A stretch of 64,000 nucleotides of DNA from Aequorivita marisscotiae (GTDB taxonomy: Bacteria > Bacteroidota > Bacteroidia > Flavobacteriales > Flavobacteriaceae): the NCBI RefSeq assembly GCF_029814825.1, contig NZ_CP122379.1, positions 1,116,001-1,180,000 on the forward strand. Direction: 5' to 3'. The notes beneath the pieces were generated by a model. It had not been told where the DNA came from, ran no database searches, and saw only the letters and a program-made list of their open reading frames with translations. This document shows positions 26,888 to 34,719 of the stretch, one piece after another. Position 1 is the stretch's first letter. Every line of letters starts with the position of its first letter. The position numbers and the translations under genes are program-made.

Positions 26888-27196
26888 AATAAAATAATTT
26901 TCAGCAATAATGAATTTACTATCTCTGTAATATAATTGGGGATACAGTTTTAAATATACGCAAAAAAACAATATCTTTTTTATGAATTCAATAAATGGAT
27001 TATGCAATTGCAGCTAAATATGTGTAAAAGCTATTAAAATTTAGATTTTTGTTTAGGTGCAGTAAGGGTTTAATTCAATGTTACAAAAATAATTTAACAC
27101 CTTAGGTATTCTTAAAATTTCACTTAAATCATTAAACAGTGGTATTTAAAGACTAATTTTGCGGCTTTTTACTTTAAATCGCTAAAATTCAGTGAT
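26888..27196. other. 309-base divergent intergenic region
   Basis: AT-rich spacer between two diverging genes. It holds TAATTTTG (27154-27161), a good -7 element for the EamA gene 35 bases downstream, and on the minus strand TATTTTTG (27092-27085), a possible -7 element about 200 bases ahead of the amidase-like gene. No RNA gene, repeat or small reading frame with clear support is seen. Confidence 0.5.
27154..27161 (+). promoter_or_regulatory. EamA gene promoter -7 element
   Basis: TAATTTTG, a match to TAnnTTTG, 35 bases before the EamA ATG. No -33 TTTG is evident. Confidence 0.45.
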
Positions 27197-28090
27197 ATGA
27201 CAAAGCCTAGAATTGCCCTTGTCTTAGGAATTATTTGTATTTCAATCTTTCCTATTTTGGTGAAACTCAAGTTGGCGCCTGCCATAGTTTCGGCATTTTA
27301 TAGAATGGCAATTGCCGCTTCAATATTGGTTCCCTTTGCGCTGTTATCGGGAAAATTTAAAATTCCTTCTATAAAATTGTTTTTACTTACCCTGGTATGT
27401 GGTACTATTTTCGCGTTAGATGTGGCCGTATGGAATATTGCAATTCAGGAATCTACGGCTACGCAAGCCACACTTTTAACTAATCTTTCTCCCGTATGGG
27501 TAGGAATAGGTGCGTTTTTCTTCTTAAAAAATAAGCCCACACGCAATTTTTGGATTGGTACAGTGATCGCAATTTTTGGAATGATAACTTTAGTTGGATT
27601 CCACTTTTTTGTGAATTTAGATTTTAATTTGGCCTTTATCTTTGCAATTCTTTCAGGTGTGTTTTATGCCATCTATATGTTGGTGAGTAAGTTTGTGCTT
27701 TATGATGTTGAGGTACTTCCGTTTATTACTTTAAGCACTTTTACCTCTGCCGTTTTTCTGGGAGTACTAAGTTTTTTTATAAATGAACCCTTTACGGGCT
27801 TTACCGAAATGGGTTGGATTTCGTTGCTAATTCAAGGCTTAGTTTGCCAATTGGCGGCGTGGTTATTGTTGGGCTACGCCACAAAACACATGCGTGCTAC
27901 AAGGGTTTCGGTGAGCTTGCTAGGCCAAGCGGTTTTAACCACCATATTTGCGTGGTTGTTTATAAATGAAACGGTTACTTTCCAAATGATTATTGGTGGA
28001 ATTATTCTATTATTCGGAATTTGGGTTACTTTCTATTCCAAAAAAATCCCAATTATTGGCAAGGAGATAAAAATTGAAAAAGGAGTTTAG
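27197..28090 (+). CDS. EamA/DMT family transporter
   Basis: 297 residues with about ten hydrophobic helices in two repeated halves, as in the drug/metabolite transporter superfamily. The first half ends with LLTNLSPVWVGIGAFFFLKNKPT and the second with SLLGQAVLTTIFAWLFINE, the typical EamA boxes before the last helices. Such proteins export amino acids or other metabolites; the substrate cannot be read from the sequence. Convergent with the ferredoxin gene, five bases apart. Confidence 0.92.
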   Translation: MTKPRIALVLGIICISIFPILVKLKLAPAIVSAFYRMAIAASILVPFALLSGKFKIPSIKLFLLTLVCGTIFALDVAVWNIAIQESTATQATLLTNLSPVWVGIGAFFFLKNKPTRNFWIGTVIAIFGMITLVGFHFFVNLDFNLAFIFAILSGVFYAIYMLVSKFVLYDVEVLPFITLSTFTSAVFLGVLSFFINEPFTGFTEMGWISLLIQGLVCQLAAWLLLGYATKHMRATRVSVSLLGQAVLTTIFAWLFINETVTFQMIIGGIILLFGIWVTFYSKKIPIIGKEIKIEKGV

Positions 28091-28095
28091 AACCG

Positions 28096-28326
28096 TTAAA
28101 TAAGTTTTGTTGAAATAATCTTTACAGGACACGCTTTTGCGGCCTGCTCACAAGTTTCGAATTCGGCATTGTCCGAAATTTTCCGCGTAAAGAATCCACG
28201 TTTTTCCTCAGAATGCAGCAATACGGTTTTGCCGTCTTTTTTAGACATTCTAAAATACGCCGGAGCCAATTCTACACAGTAATTGCAGCCAATGCATTTA
28301 TTCCGCTGAAGTGTTACCACTACCAT
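28096..28326 (-). CDS. Single-cluster 4Fe-4S ferredoxin
   Basis: 76 residues. Cys11, Cys14 and Cys17 (KCIGCNYC) and Cys66 in ACPV form one [4Fe-4S] site; Cys59 is extra. It directly follows the U32 gene on the same strand: the U32 stop and the ferredoxin start are adjacent without a spacer. That tight coupling suggests it passes electrons to, or helps load the cluster of, the U32 protein. Confidence 0.9.
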   Translation of the reverse strand: MVVVTLQRNKCIGCNYCVELAPAYFRMSKKDGKTVLLHSEEKRGFFTRKISDNAEFETCEQAAKACPVKIISTKLI

Positions 28327-29568
28327 TTATGAAGTTACTATTTTATACAGTTTGTCTGATGGGCGCACTCTAAACGGCACTGGAATAGTACAGGAATCGC
28401 CTTTTTTCGCTGTAGTTAAGGCTTGGTCGTTTACTAACATTTCTGAAAGTTGAAACTCCTTGGCGCCAGTTGTTGGGCCAGTAACCAAAATTTTATCACC
28501 TAAATTTAAATCGTATGCTTCAATTTTGAATTCTGCAATTTTCGCTTTAGTAAAATAGTGTTCACCTTTTCCTATATAAACTTTTTTCTGCGTAGCTTGG
28601 GAACCATCGGTATTGCTCCATTCTCCCAATTTTTGACCCAGATAGTAACCGCTCCAAAATCCGCGGTTATACACTTTAGCCAGTTCGAGCATCCATTGTT
28701 CTGCTTTTTCTTCGCAATACGTACCTTCATAATAAGCATCTATGGCTTCGCGGTAGGTTTTTACTACAGTGGCCACATATTCGGGAGCGCGACCGCGACC
28801 TTCAATTTTTAAGACTTTTACGCCAGTGTCAATTACTTGATCCAAAAAATCTACCGTGCAAAGATCCTTGGGCGACATCATATATTCGTTGTCCAATTCA
28901 ATTTCAAAACCTGTTTCTTGGTCTATAACCGTGTATTTTTTTCGGCAATTCTGCTTGCAAGCTCCGCGATTAGCAGAAGAATTATGCGAATGGAGGCTCA
29001 AATAACATTTGCCCGAAACTGCCATACAGAGTGCGCCATGGCCAAAAATTTCAACTTCAACTAAACTCCCCGACGGCCCTTTTATCTGTTCTTTTTCAAT
29101 ATCACTGGTTATCTTTTTTACTTGTCGCAGGCTCAATTCGCGACTCATTACCATGGTATCTGCAAAAAGTGCGTAAAATTTTACCGTTTCAATATTTGTA
29201 ATATTTATTTGGGTTGAAATGTGTACCTCCATCCCAATTTGCCTGGCGTATGCAATTACGGCCTGGTCCATGGCAATTACCGCAGTAAGTCTGGCAGCTT
29301 TTGCGGCATCGAGTAAAGTTTTAATCAACGATAAATCGTGATCGTAAATTATAGTATTTAAAGTAAGGTAGGTGCGAACTCCATTTTTTTTACAACGTTT
29401 AGCAATTTCGGGAAGATCGGCAATTGTAAAATTAATGCTTGCCCGAGCGCGCATGTTCAATTGTTCAACACCAAAATATACAGAGTCTGCGCCATTGTCT
29501 AATGCTGCCTGTAACGATTCAAAATTGCCCGCAGGAGCCATTAATTCTATTTTTCCAGAAGAAGTCAT
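28327..29568 (-). CDS. U32 family protein (TrhP/RlhA-like RNA hydroxylation factor)
   Basis: 413 residues. The N-terminus IELMAPAGNFESLQAALDNG and VYFG are the U32 signature, and four cysteines (Cys181, Cys188, Cys204, Cys208) match those binding an iron-sulfur cluster. Though named peptidases, E. coli members TrhP (YegQ) and RlhA (YdcP) are needed for prephenate-dependent hydroxylation of tRNA U34 and 23S rRNA C2501. Length and order are closest to TrhP. The ferredoxin gene is coupled behind it. Protease activity is not supported by any visible catalytic motif. Confidence 0.88.
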   Translation of the reverse strand: MTSSGKIELMAPAGNFESLQAALDNGADSVYFGVEQLNMRARASINFTIADLPEIAKRCKKNGVRTYLTLNTIIYDHDLSLIKTLLDAAKAARLTAVIAMDQAVIAYARQIGMEVHISTQINITNIETVKFYALFADTMVMSRELSLRQVKKITSDIEKEQIKGPSGSLVEVEIFGHGALCMAVSGKCYLSLHSHNSSANRGACKQNCRKKYTVIDQETGFEIELDNEYMMSPKDLCTVDFLDQVIDTGVKVLKIEGRGRAPEYVATVVKTYREAIDAYYEGTYCEEKAEQWMLELAKVYNRGFWSGYYLGQKLGEWSNTDGSQATQKKVYIGKGEHYFTKAKIAEFKIEAYDLNLGDKILVTGPTTGAKEFQLSEMLVNDQALTTAKKGDSCTIPVPFRVRPSDKLYKIVTS

Positions 29569-29677
29569 TGCCGTAAAATTTGAAAATTGCTACAAAAGTC
29601 GGCCAACTGTTCTTTTTAAAATATGATATTTGTTAGGTTTAAACATTATTATACTCAAGTTTTAATTGAATTCTAAA

Positions 29678-30580
29678 ATGTTGAAAATAGCCTATCATTC
29701 TATTTATAAACATCCCTTGCCAGAGGGACATCGCTTTCCAATGGAGAAGTATGAATTGCTGCCGCAACAGCTGTTACACGAAGGGAGTTGCACCCCTGAA
29801 AATTTTTTTAAACCGAAAATGCCTGCGGAAGCCGTTATTCTTGCTGTACACACCCAAGAATATTTTACTGATTTATTGAATCTTACACTGGATAAACGAG
29901 CTGCTCGAAAAATTGGCTTTCCTATATCTAAATCACTAATTGAGCGGGAACTTCGCATTGCCCAGGGAACAATTGATGGGAGCGAATATGCATTACAGTA
30001 CGGAATTGCAATGAATATTGCGGGAGGAACGCACCACGCATACACCGGACACGGTGAAGGATTTTGCTTGCTTAATGATCAAGCTATTGCGGCCAGATAC
30101 CTTCAGAATAATGGATATGCAAAGAAAATTCTGATAGTGGATTTAGACGTGCACCAAGGCAATGGCACGGCGCAGATTTTTCAAAATGACGATTCTGTAT
30201 TTACATTTTCCATGCACGGCGCGGGCAATTATCCGTTTAAAAAGGAAAAGAGCGATTTAGATATTGCAATTCCCGACGGCAGTGGCGATGCCATTTATCT
30301 TCAGAAATTAAAAGAAACTCTACCAAAATTAATCGATAACCAAAAGCCGGATTTTATATTTTATTTAAGCGGTGTTGATATTTTGGCGACCGATAAATTA
30401 GGAAGATTAAATTGTACTGTTGCGGGAAGCAAAGCGCGCGATCGTTTTGTTTTAGAGTTTTGCAAAGATTTGCAAATTCCGGTGCAGGTAAGCATGGGTG
30501 GAGGCTATTCGCCAGAAATAAAAACTATTATTGACGCGCATGCCAATACTTTTCGGTTGGCGCAGGAAATTTTTTTCTGA
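29678..30580 (+). CDS. Histone deacetylase family (arginase-fold) amidohydrolase
   Basis: 300 residues from ATG 29678 (a TTG four codons upstream is rejected). Motifs in order: GGTHHAYTGHGEGFC with the catalytic His pair, DLDVHQGNGTAQIF with Asp/His zinc ligands, FSMHG, and YLSGVDILATDKLG with the third zinc Asp. Class II-like HDAC homologues in bacteria act on acetylpolyamines, acetoin-utilisation targets or unknown N-acetyl compounds. The start codon of a 59-residue Cys-rich protein follows the stop directly (TGAATG). Confidence 0.92.
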   Translation: MLKIAYHSIYKHPLPEGHRFPMEKYELLPQQLLHEGSCTPENFFKPKMPAEAVILAVHTQEYFTDLLNLTLDKRAARKIGFPISKSLIERELRIAQGTIDGSEYALQYGIAMNIAGGTHHAYTGHGEGFCLLNDQAIAARYLQNNGYAKKILIVDLDVHQGNGTAQIFQNDDSVFTFSMHGAGNYPFKKEKSDLDIAIPDGSGDAIYLQKLKETLPKLIDNQKPDFIFYLSGVDILATDKLGRLNCTVAGSKARDRFVLEFCKDLQIPVQVSMGGGYSPEIKTIIDAHANTFRLAQEIFF

Positions 30581-30760
30581 ATGGGGAAGAAAAAAAACAA
30601 AGCAGACAAGAAAAAAGGTTTTAAGACCGAATGCTGCGAAAAGTATTTAAAAAAAGGCGAACATAAACGCTGCAAACGCTGTCCGTGTTTTGATCTTACT
30701 GTTGAACAACGAATGCAGCGAGTTCAATATTTGGAAATTCTGAAAAATCTGCCTAAATAG
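30581..30760 (+). CDS. 59-residue basic Cys-rich protein, coupled to the HDAC gene
   Basis: Small open frame, ATG 30581 to TAG 30758-30760, starting immediately after the HDAC stop. The protein begins with a lysine-rich stretch (MGKKKNKADKKKG), then ECCEKYLKKGEHKRCKRCPC with Cys18, Cys19, Cys31, Cys34 and Cys36, and ends in a helix. The CxxCxC group with the earlier CC could bind zinc or an iron-sulfur cluster. The tight junction and codon use like its neighbours argue that it is a real gene. I do not know its function. Confidence 0.7.
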   Translation: MGKKKNKADKKKGFKTECCEKYLKKGEHKRCKRCPCFDLTVEQRMQRVQYLEILKNLPK

Positions 30761-30762
30761 AG

Positions 30763-31499
30763 CTATAAATATAGCCCCAATTTAATTTTCCAGTATGGCA
30801 AACGTTCTTCAAAATATTCAAAATAGGGTTTTAATGCATCTGGATTTTCGAGTGTTTCTTTTGCTTTTTTTATTTTTTTAATTTCTTTGGAAGAAATAAA
30901 TTGTGAAAAGTCGAAATCATTTCCCTGTCTATGCATTTTAATAAAATGTCCATAAACTGAGTCTTCTGAAAGCCCACGTTTTGAAGCAATTTCTAATGGT
31001 GAAAGACTTTCTTCAACATACATTTTATAGCTGCGTTCGTGGGTAGGCAAGGTACTTTCCAAACTGTCTAAATGCCGATTGATAACTTTTAGAAAATCGT
31101 CTGCATACTTTTCAAGTTTCGCCTCGCCAACGCCTGAAATCTCTGCAAATTCTTCGCGAGTTCGCGGTTTTTTATGTTCCATATCTTCCAAAGCTGCATC
31201 GCTAAAAATTATATATGCGGGCATACTAATTTCCTGCGCTAACTTTAAACGAAGGGTTTTCAGTTTCTCGAAAAGATCGGCTCGTTTTCGTGGCGTTCTT
31301 TCGGTTTTTACCTTTTCAACTTCTTGTATAATATTTGCCAGACGTACCTTTTTTTCTTCAAATAAAACTTTTTTTGCAAGCGGGGTGAGGAGTAACCTCC
31401 CGTTTTCGTGAAAATAAATTTGCAGCACGCCTTGATTTAAAAGTTGAATGGCATATTGTTGAAGATCACGCCATGAAATATCTTTAGCGGCGCCAAAGG
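30763..31499 (-). pseudogene. recQ: recQ, C-terminal part (RQC, HRDC, helix-turn-helix), shifted frame
   Basis: This segment encodes the rest of RecQ in a frame one base off from the N-terminal part. Read from about 31499 it gives KTFGAAKDISWRDLQQYAIQ and on through the RQC winged helix, an HRDC domain (ISGVGEAKLEKYADDFLKV, about 30 kDa from the end) and a C-terminal helix-turn-helix (SPLEIASKRGLSEDSVYGHF). Taken alone it has an open frame of 221 residues from a GTG at 31428. The domains are intact, so the lesion is recent or is a sequencing error in a homopolymer. Ends two bases from the convergent Cys-rich gene. Confidence 0.82.
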
Positions 31500-32840
31500 T
31501 CTTATGTTTTGGTAGCCTTTGTCGAAAACCTGTGCGTTTTGTGCGCCGCGGAGTACGTCTAAAACCATTCCCAAGGCTTCCTGTTCCTGCAATCGCGCCA
31601 CTGCAGAACAGATTTTCTGTGCAATTAAGGTTCCGTCAAAATATTTGGGTGGCGTTTTGCAGATATCGCAATTGCCGCAATCTTCGGTAATGTGTTCACC
31701 AAAATAACCAAGCAATGCTTTTCTTCGGCAACTCAAGGCTTCGGCATATTGCTGCATGCGTTCCAACTTTGCCAATTGATAGGTTTCGGTTTCGGTGCCT
31801 TCGGCAAATTTTCGAAGCATAATTACATCGGCCAAACTGTAAAAAAGCAATGTATGCGCGTTTAAACCATCTCTTCCGCTTCGTCCAATTTCTTGATAAT
31901 AGCCCTCAATGTTTTTCGGCAAATTGTAGTGTATTACCCAACGTACGTTGCTTTTATCTATGCCCATTCCAAAAGCAATGGTTGCTACAATAATTGGTGT
32001 TTGGTCGTTTAAGAAATTATCTTGAATGTTACTTCTCTCTTCTGAAGTAAGACCGGCATGATAGGCTTGTGCCTTGTGGCCCTTGGAATTTAAAGTTGCC
32101 GCGAGCTTCTCGGTGCTTTTCTTGCTTAAGCAATATATTATGCCACTTTGGGTGCCGCGTTTGGCGAGGAAGTTTAAAATTTGCTTGTTTCGGTTTTGAC
32201 CCGGCCGGACATCTAAATACAAGTTGGGTCTATCAAAGGAAGCGATAAAAGTTTTAGCGTCTGGAATGGTAAGTTGTGTTGCAATATCTACCCGCGTGGG
32301 CCTGTCTGCCGTTGCCGTAAGTGCAATTATTGGTACTTGCGAAAACTGTTTTTTTAAACTATTAAGTTGTGTGTATGCTGGGCGAAAATCGTGTCCCCAA
32401 CTGGAAATACAATGGGCTTCATCTACCGCGAAGAGACTTATTTTTATTGATTTCAGAATAAAATTTACCTGCGGAAGACTTTCGGGAGCTACATAAAGCA
32501 ACTTTAAACTTTCGTCTTGTAATTCTTTTAAAATTTGTTGCTGTTTATCATAGGGTTGCGAACTATTAAAAAATGCGGCTGAAATTCCGTTTGCTTTTAA
32601 AGCATCTACTTGGTCTTTCATCAATGCAATTAGTGGTGAAATTACTATTGCCGTACCTTCCAAAGCCAAGGCTGGCAATTGAAAACACAACGACTTTCCT
32701 CCGCCGGTGGGCATGATGGCAATAGTGTCTTTTTGAGCTAATACATTATTTATGATTTCTTCCTGATTGGGAAGAAATTTGTCGTATCCGAAAAATGTTT
32801 TAAGTAAATCGAATTTATCAAGCTGGGCAGTTGTTTCCAT
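31437..32840 (-). pseudogene. recQ: recQ helicase, N-terminal part, frameshifted
   Basis: 467 residues in frame. The helicase core is complete: PTGGGKSLCF (Walker A), VDEAHCISSWGHDFRP, ALTATAD, YCLSKKSTE, ATIAFGMGIDK and QEIGRSGRDG; the RecQ zinc site follows (CRRKALLGYFGEHITEDCGN, then CDICK). At the point where the RQC domain should begin, NI is followed by RPLAPLKIF, unlike RecQ, and a stop. Adding one base near 31499-31503 restores IKTFGAAKDISWRDLQ and joins it to the downstream frame, total about 692 residues. RecQ unwinds DNA 3' to 5' in recombination repair. Lies next to ssb. Confidence 0.85.
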
Positions 32841-32873
32841 TTTTGTAAAAATAACTATTCGAAGTTAAATAAA

Positions 32874-32902
32874 ATAAGCCCCCGAGAAAATCGAGGGCTT
32901 GA
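32874..32902 (-). terminator. Intrinsic terminator of ssb
   Basis: Stem AAGCCCCCGA (32876-32885), loop GAAAA, TCGAGGGCTT (32891-32900) with one C-A mismatch. On the minus strand the stem is followed by TTATTTTATTT. It separates ssb from recQ, so recQ needs its own promoter or read-through. Confidence 0.75.
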
Positions 32903-32914
32903 TTGGCCGATCAT

Positions 32915-33250
32915 TTATTTACTCCCCAGCATGACCAGCTCGTTGCAAAATACTTCGGTAATATAATGTTTGTTGCCTTCCTTATCGTCCCAGGAACGGT
33001 TGGTAAGTTTTCCTTCAATTACAATTTCCTTGCCTTTGGTTATATAGTTTTCTACAACTTTTACCAAACCGCCTTTTACCACTATATTATGCCAATAGGT
33101 GCGTTCTACTTTTTGTCCACTTTTGTCTTTGTAGCTGTCGTCTGTGGCCATAGAGAATTTTGCCATTTTGTTGCCATCGGCAAAAGTTATTATTTCTGGG
33201 TCTTGGCCCAATCTTCCAATCAACTGTACTTTGTTTCTAAGTGCGTTCAT
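32915..33250 (-). CDS. ssb: Short single-stranded DNA-binding protein
   Basis: 111 residues, one OB fold: MNALRNKVQLIGRLGQDPEI, TYWHNIVVKGGLVKVVENYI, KEIVIEGKLTNRSWDDKEGN. Typical bacterial SSB is 150-180 residues with a flexible tail ending in an acidic DDDIPF-like tip that recruits RecQ, PriA and others. Here the protein ends at ELVMLGSK straight after the OB fold, so tail and tip are absent. It may be an accessory SSB with the main one elsewhere in the genome. It lies upstream of recQ on the same strand, with a terminator between. Confidence 0.93.
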   Translation of the reverse strand: MNALRNKVQLIGRLGQDPEIITFADGNKMAKFSMATDDSYKDKSGQKVERTYWHNIVVKGGLVKVVENYITKGKEIVIEGKLTNRSWDDKEGNKHYITEVFCNELVMLGSK

Positions 33251-33502
33251 AATTTCTAAAATTTAATGTTAAACAATTGATACTATCGAACTTCATTTTA
33301 TTCGACAGGACAAACTTACGGCGACAGGCAAATGCTAGTTGGTTTTTACTTATTTACTTTCGTTTATAGTTGTTTGTAAGCGTTTGTAATTGGATGTATG
33401 CTTATAAAATCCTTTATTTAAATCTGAAATATATTGCGAATTTTCAGTAATTTAATCTACTTAAAATCAACTTTATCTTTATATCATTTAAATAAACTTA
33501 CC

Positions 33503-34081
33503 ATGAACCGCAACAGATTGGAAGCTTTTAGCGATGGCGTGCTCGCTATTATAATTACTATTATGGTATTGGAATTAAAAGTGCCGCACGGCACCAAGTT
33601 AAATGATCTGGTACCCGTATTGCCCGTATTTTTAAGTTACATTTTAAGTTTTATCTATGTAGGCATTTACTGGAACAACCATCACCATATGATGCATACG
33701 GTACAGAAAGTAAACGGCACCATTCTCTGGGCCAATCTTCATTTGTTGTTTTGGCTTTCTTTAATTCCTTTTGTTACGGGGTGGGTGGGAGAAAATCATT
33801 TTGCCGAATTACCTATGGCACTCTACGGAGGGGTTCTTTTAATGGCTGCCATTGCCTATTTTATTTTACAGCGAAGTATTTTAGCGGTACAAGGGAAGGA
33901 TTCTCTATTAAATAAAGCATTGGGAAAAGACTTTAAAGGAAAGGCATCGCCCATTATTTATTCCATCGCAATAATGGGATCGTTCGTAAATCCTTGGATT
34001 GCGGGTATGTTATATATTTTGGTGGCTTTAATGTGGCTTATTCCCGATAAGCGTATAGAAATTATTTTTAAGGAAGAATAA
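33503..34081 (+). CDS. TMEM175-like (DUF1211) membrane protein
   Basis: 192 residues from ATG 33503; the longer frame upstream is non-homologous leader. The first helix carries RLEAFSDGVLAIIITI, and FSDGV (residues 9-13) is the signature of the TMEM175 family, potassium-selective channels in eukaryotes and bacteria. About six hydrophobic helices follow, including YWNNHHHMMH at the first loop. Channel function in this species is inferred from family. Its stop and that of the CBS gene are adjacent (convergent). Confidence 0.9.
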   Translation: MNRNRLEAFSDGVLAIIITIMVLELKVPHGTKLNDLVPVLPVFLSYILSFIYVGIYWNNHHHMMHTVQKVNGTILWANLHLLFWLSLIPFVTGWVGENHFAELPMALYGGVLLMAAIAYFILQRSILAVQGKDSLLNKALGKDFKGKASPIIYSIAIMGSFVNPWIAGMLYILVALMWLIPDKRIEIIFKEE

Positions 34082-34543
34082 TTACCAGGTCTGGCCTTTT
34101 AATTTCATAGCGGCGCGAAGTACGTCGCTTTGGCTAATCTGACCTGCAAGCTTACCATTCTCCAAGATTGGAAAACGACGGTGTTTTGATTCCAAAAATT
34201 TATTGGCTGCGTCCAGCACATTCATTTCACCATCAATAGTATCAACGTTTTTAATCATGTGCTCTTCTACCTTTACATCTTCCATGGGGTGGTTGTGATA
34301 CCGGGCATCGCTCAATTCTTTAAGGCAATCTCCTTCAGAAATAATGCCAACCAACTCATTTTGGTCATTAACCACTGGGCCGCCCGAAATTCGCTTTTTT
34401 AAAAGCACTTCCATAACTTCCAAAATAGATTGCTCTGGTTTAAATGTAATTAGGTTACGGGTCATATAATCAGAAACTTTTACCTTTTCCGATGACCCTT
34501 TTTTGGGCTTCGCCCTTCTACCAATAAAACTTTTAATTCCCAT
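34082..34543 (-). CDS. CBS domain pair protein
   Basis: 153 residues with a basic N-terminal stretch (GRRAKPKKGSSEK) and two CBS motifs: VSDYMTRNLITFKPEQSI to VGIISEGDCLKEL, and VEEHMIKNVDTIDGEMNV to GQISQSDVLRAAM. CBS pairs bind adenosyl nucleotides and act as energy or redox sensors. No partner domain is fused and none is coupled in the operon, so the regulated target is unknown. Confidence 0.92.
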   Translation of the reverse strand: MGIKSFIGRRAKPKKGSSEKVKVSDYMTRNLITFKPEQSILEVMEVLLKKRISGGPVVNDQNELVGIISEGDCLKELSDARYHNHPMEDVKVEEHMIKNVDTIDGEMNVLDAANKFLESKHRRFPILENGKLAGQISQSDVLRAAMKLKGQTW

Positions 34544-34719
34544 AATATCAAATTTTTGCGAACTTCTAATATAATCATTTTTATCAAATTAAATTATTCG
34601 AGGTATAAGTAATTATTTTATATAGCGAACTGCCTATTAATATTGCTGTTTCATTAATCCTTATCTATTTAACATAATGTGATTAAAAGTGTATTTTTAT
34701 CAATCAAAACTTCCCAACC

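Noticed and set aside
26888..27007. N-terminal extension of the amidase-like protein
   Set aside because: The extra 40 residues are Tyr/Phe/Lys rich and unlike the family, and the ATG at 26887 fits the domain start.
30763..32840. Two separate genes, a short helicase and a small HRDC protein
   Set aside because: One added base joins them into a normal RecQ with domains in the expected order.
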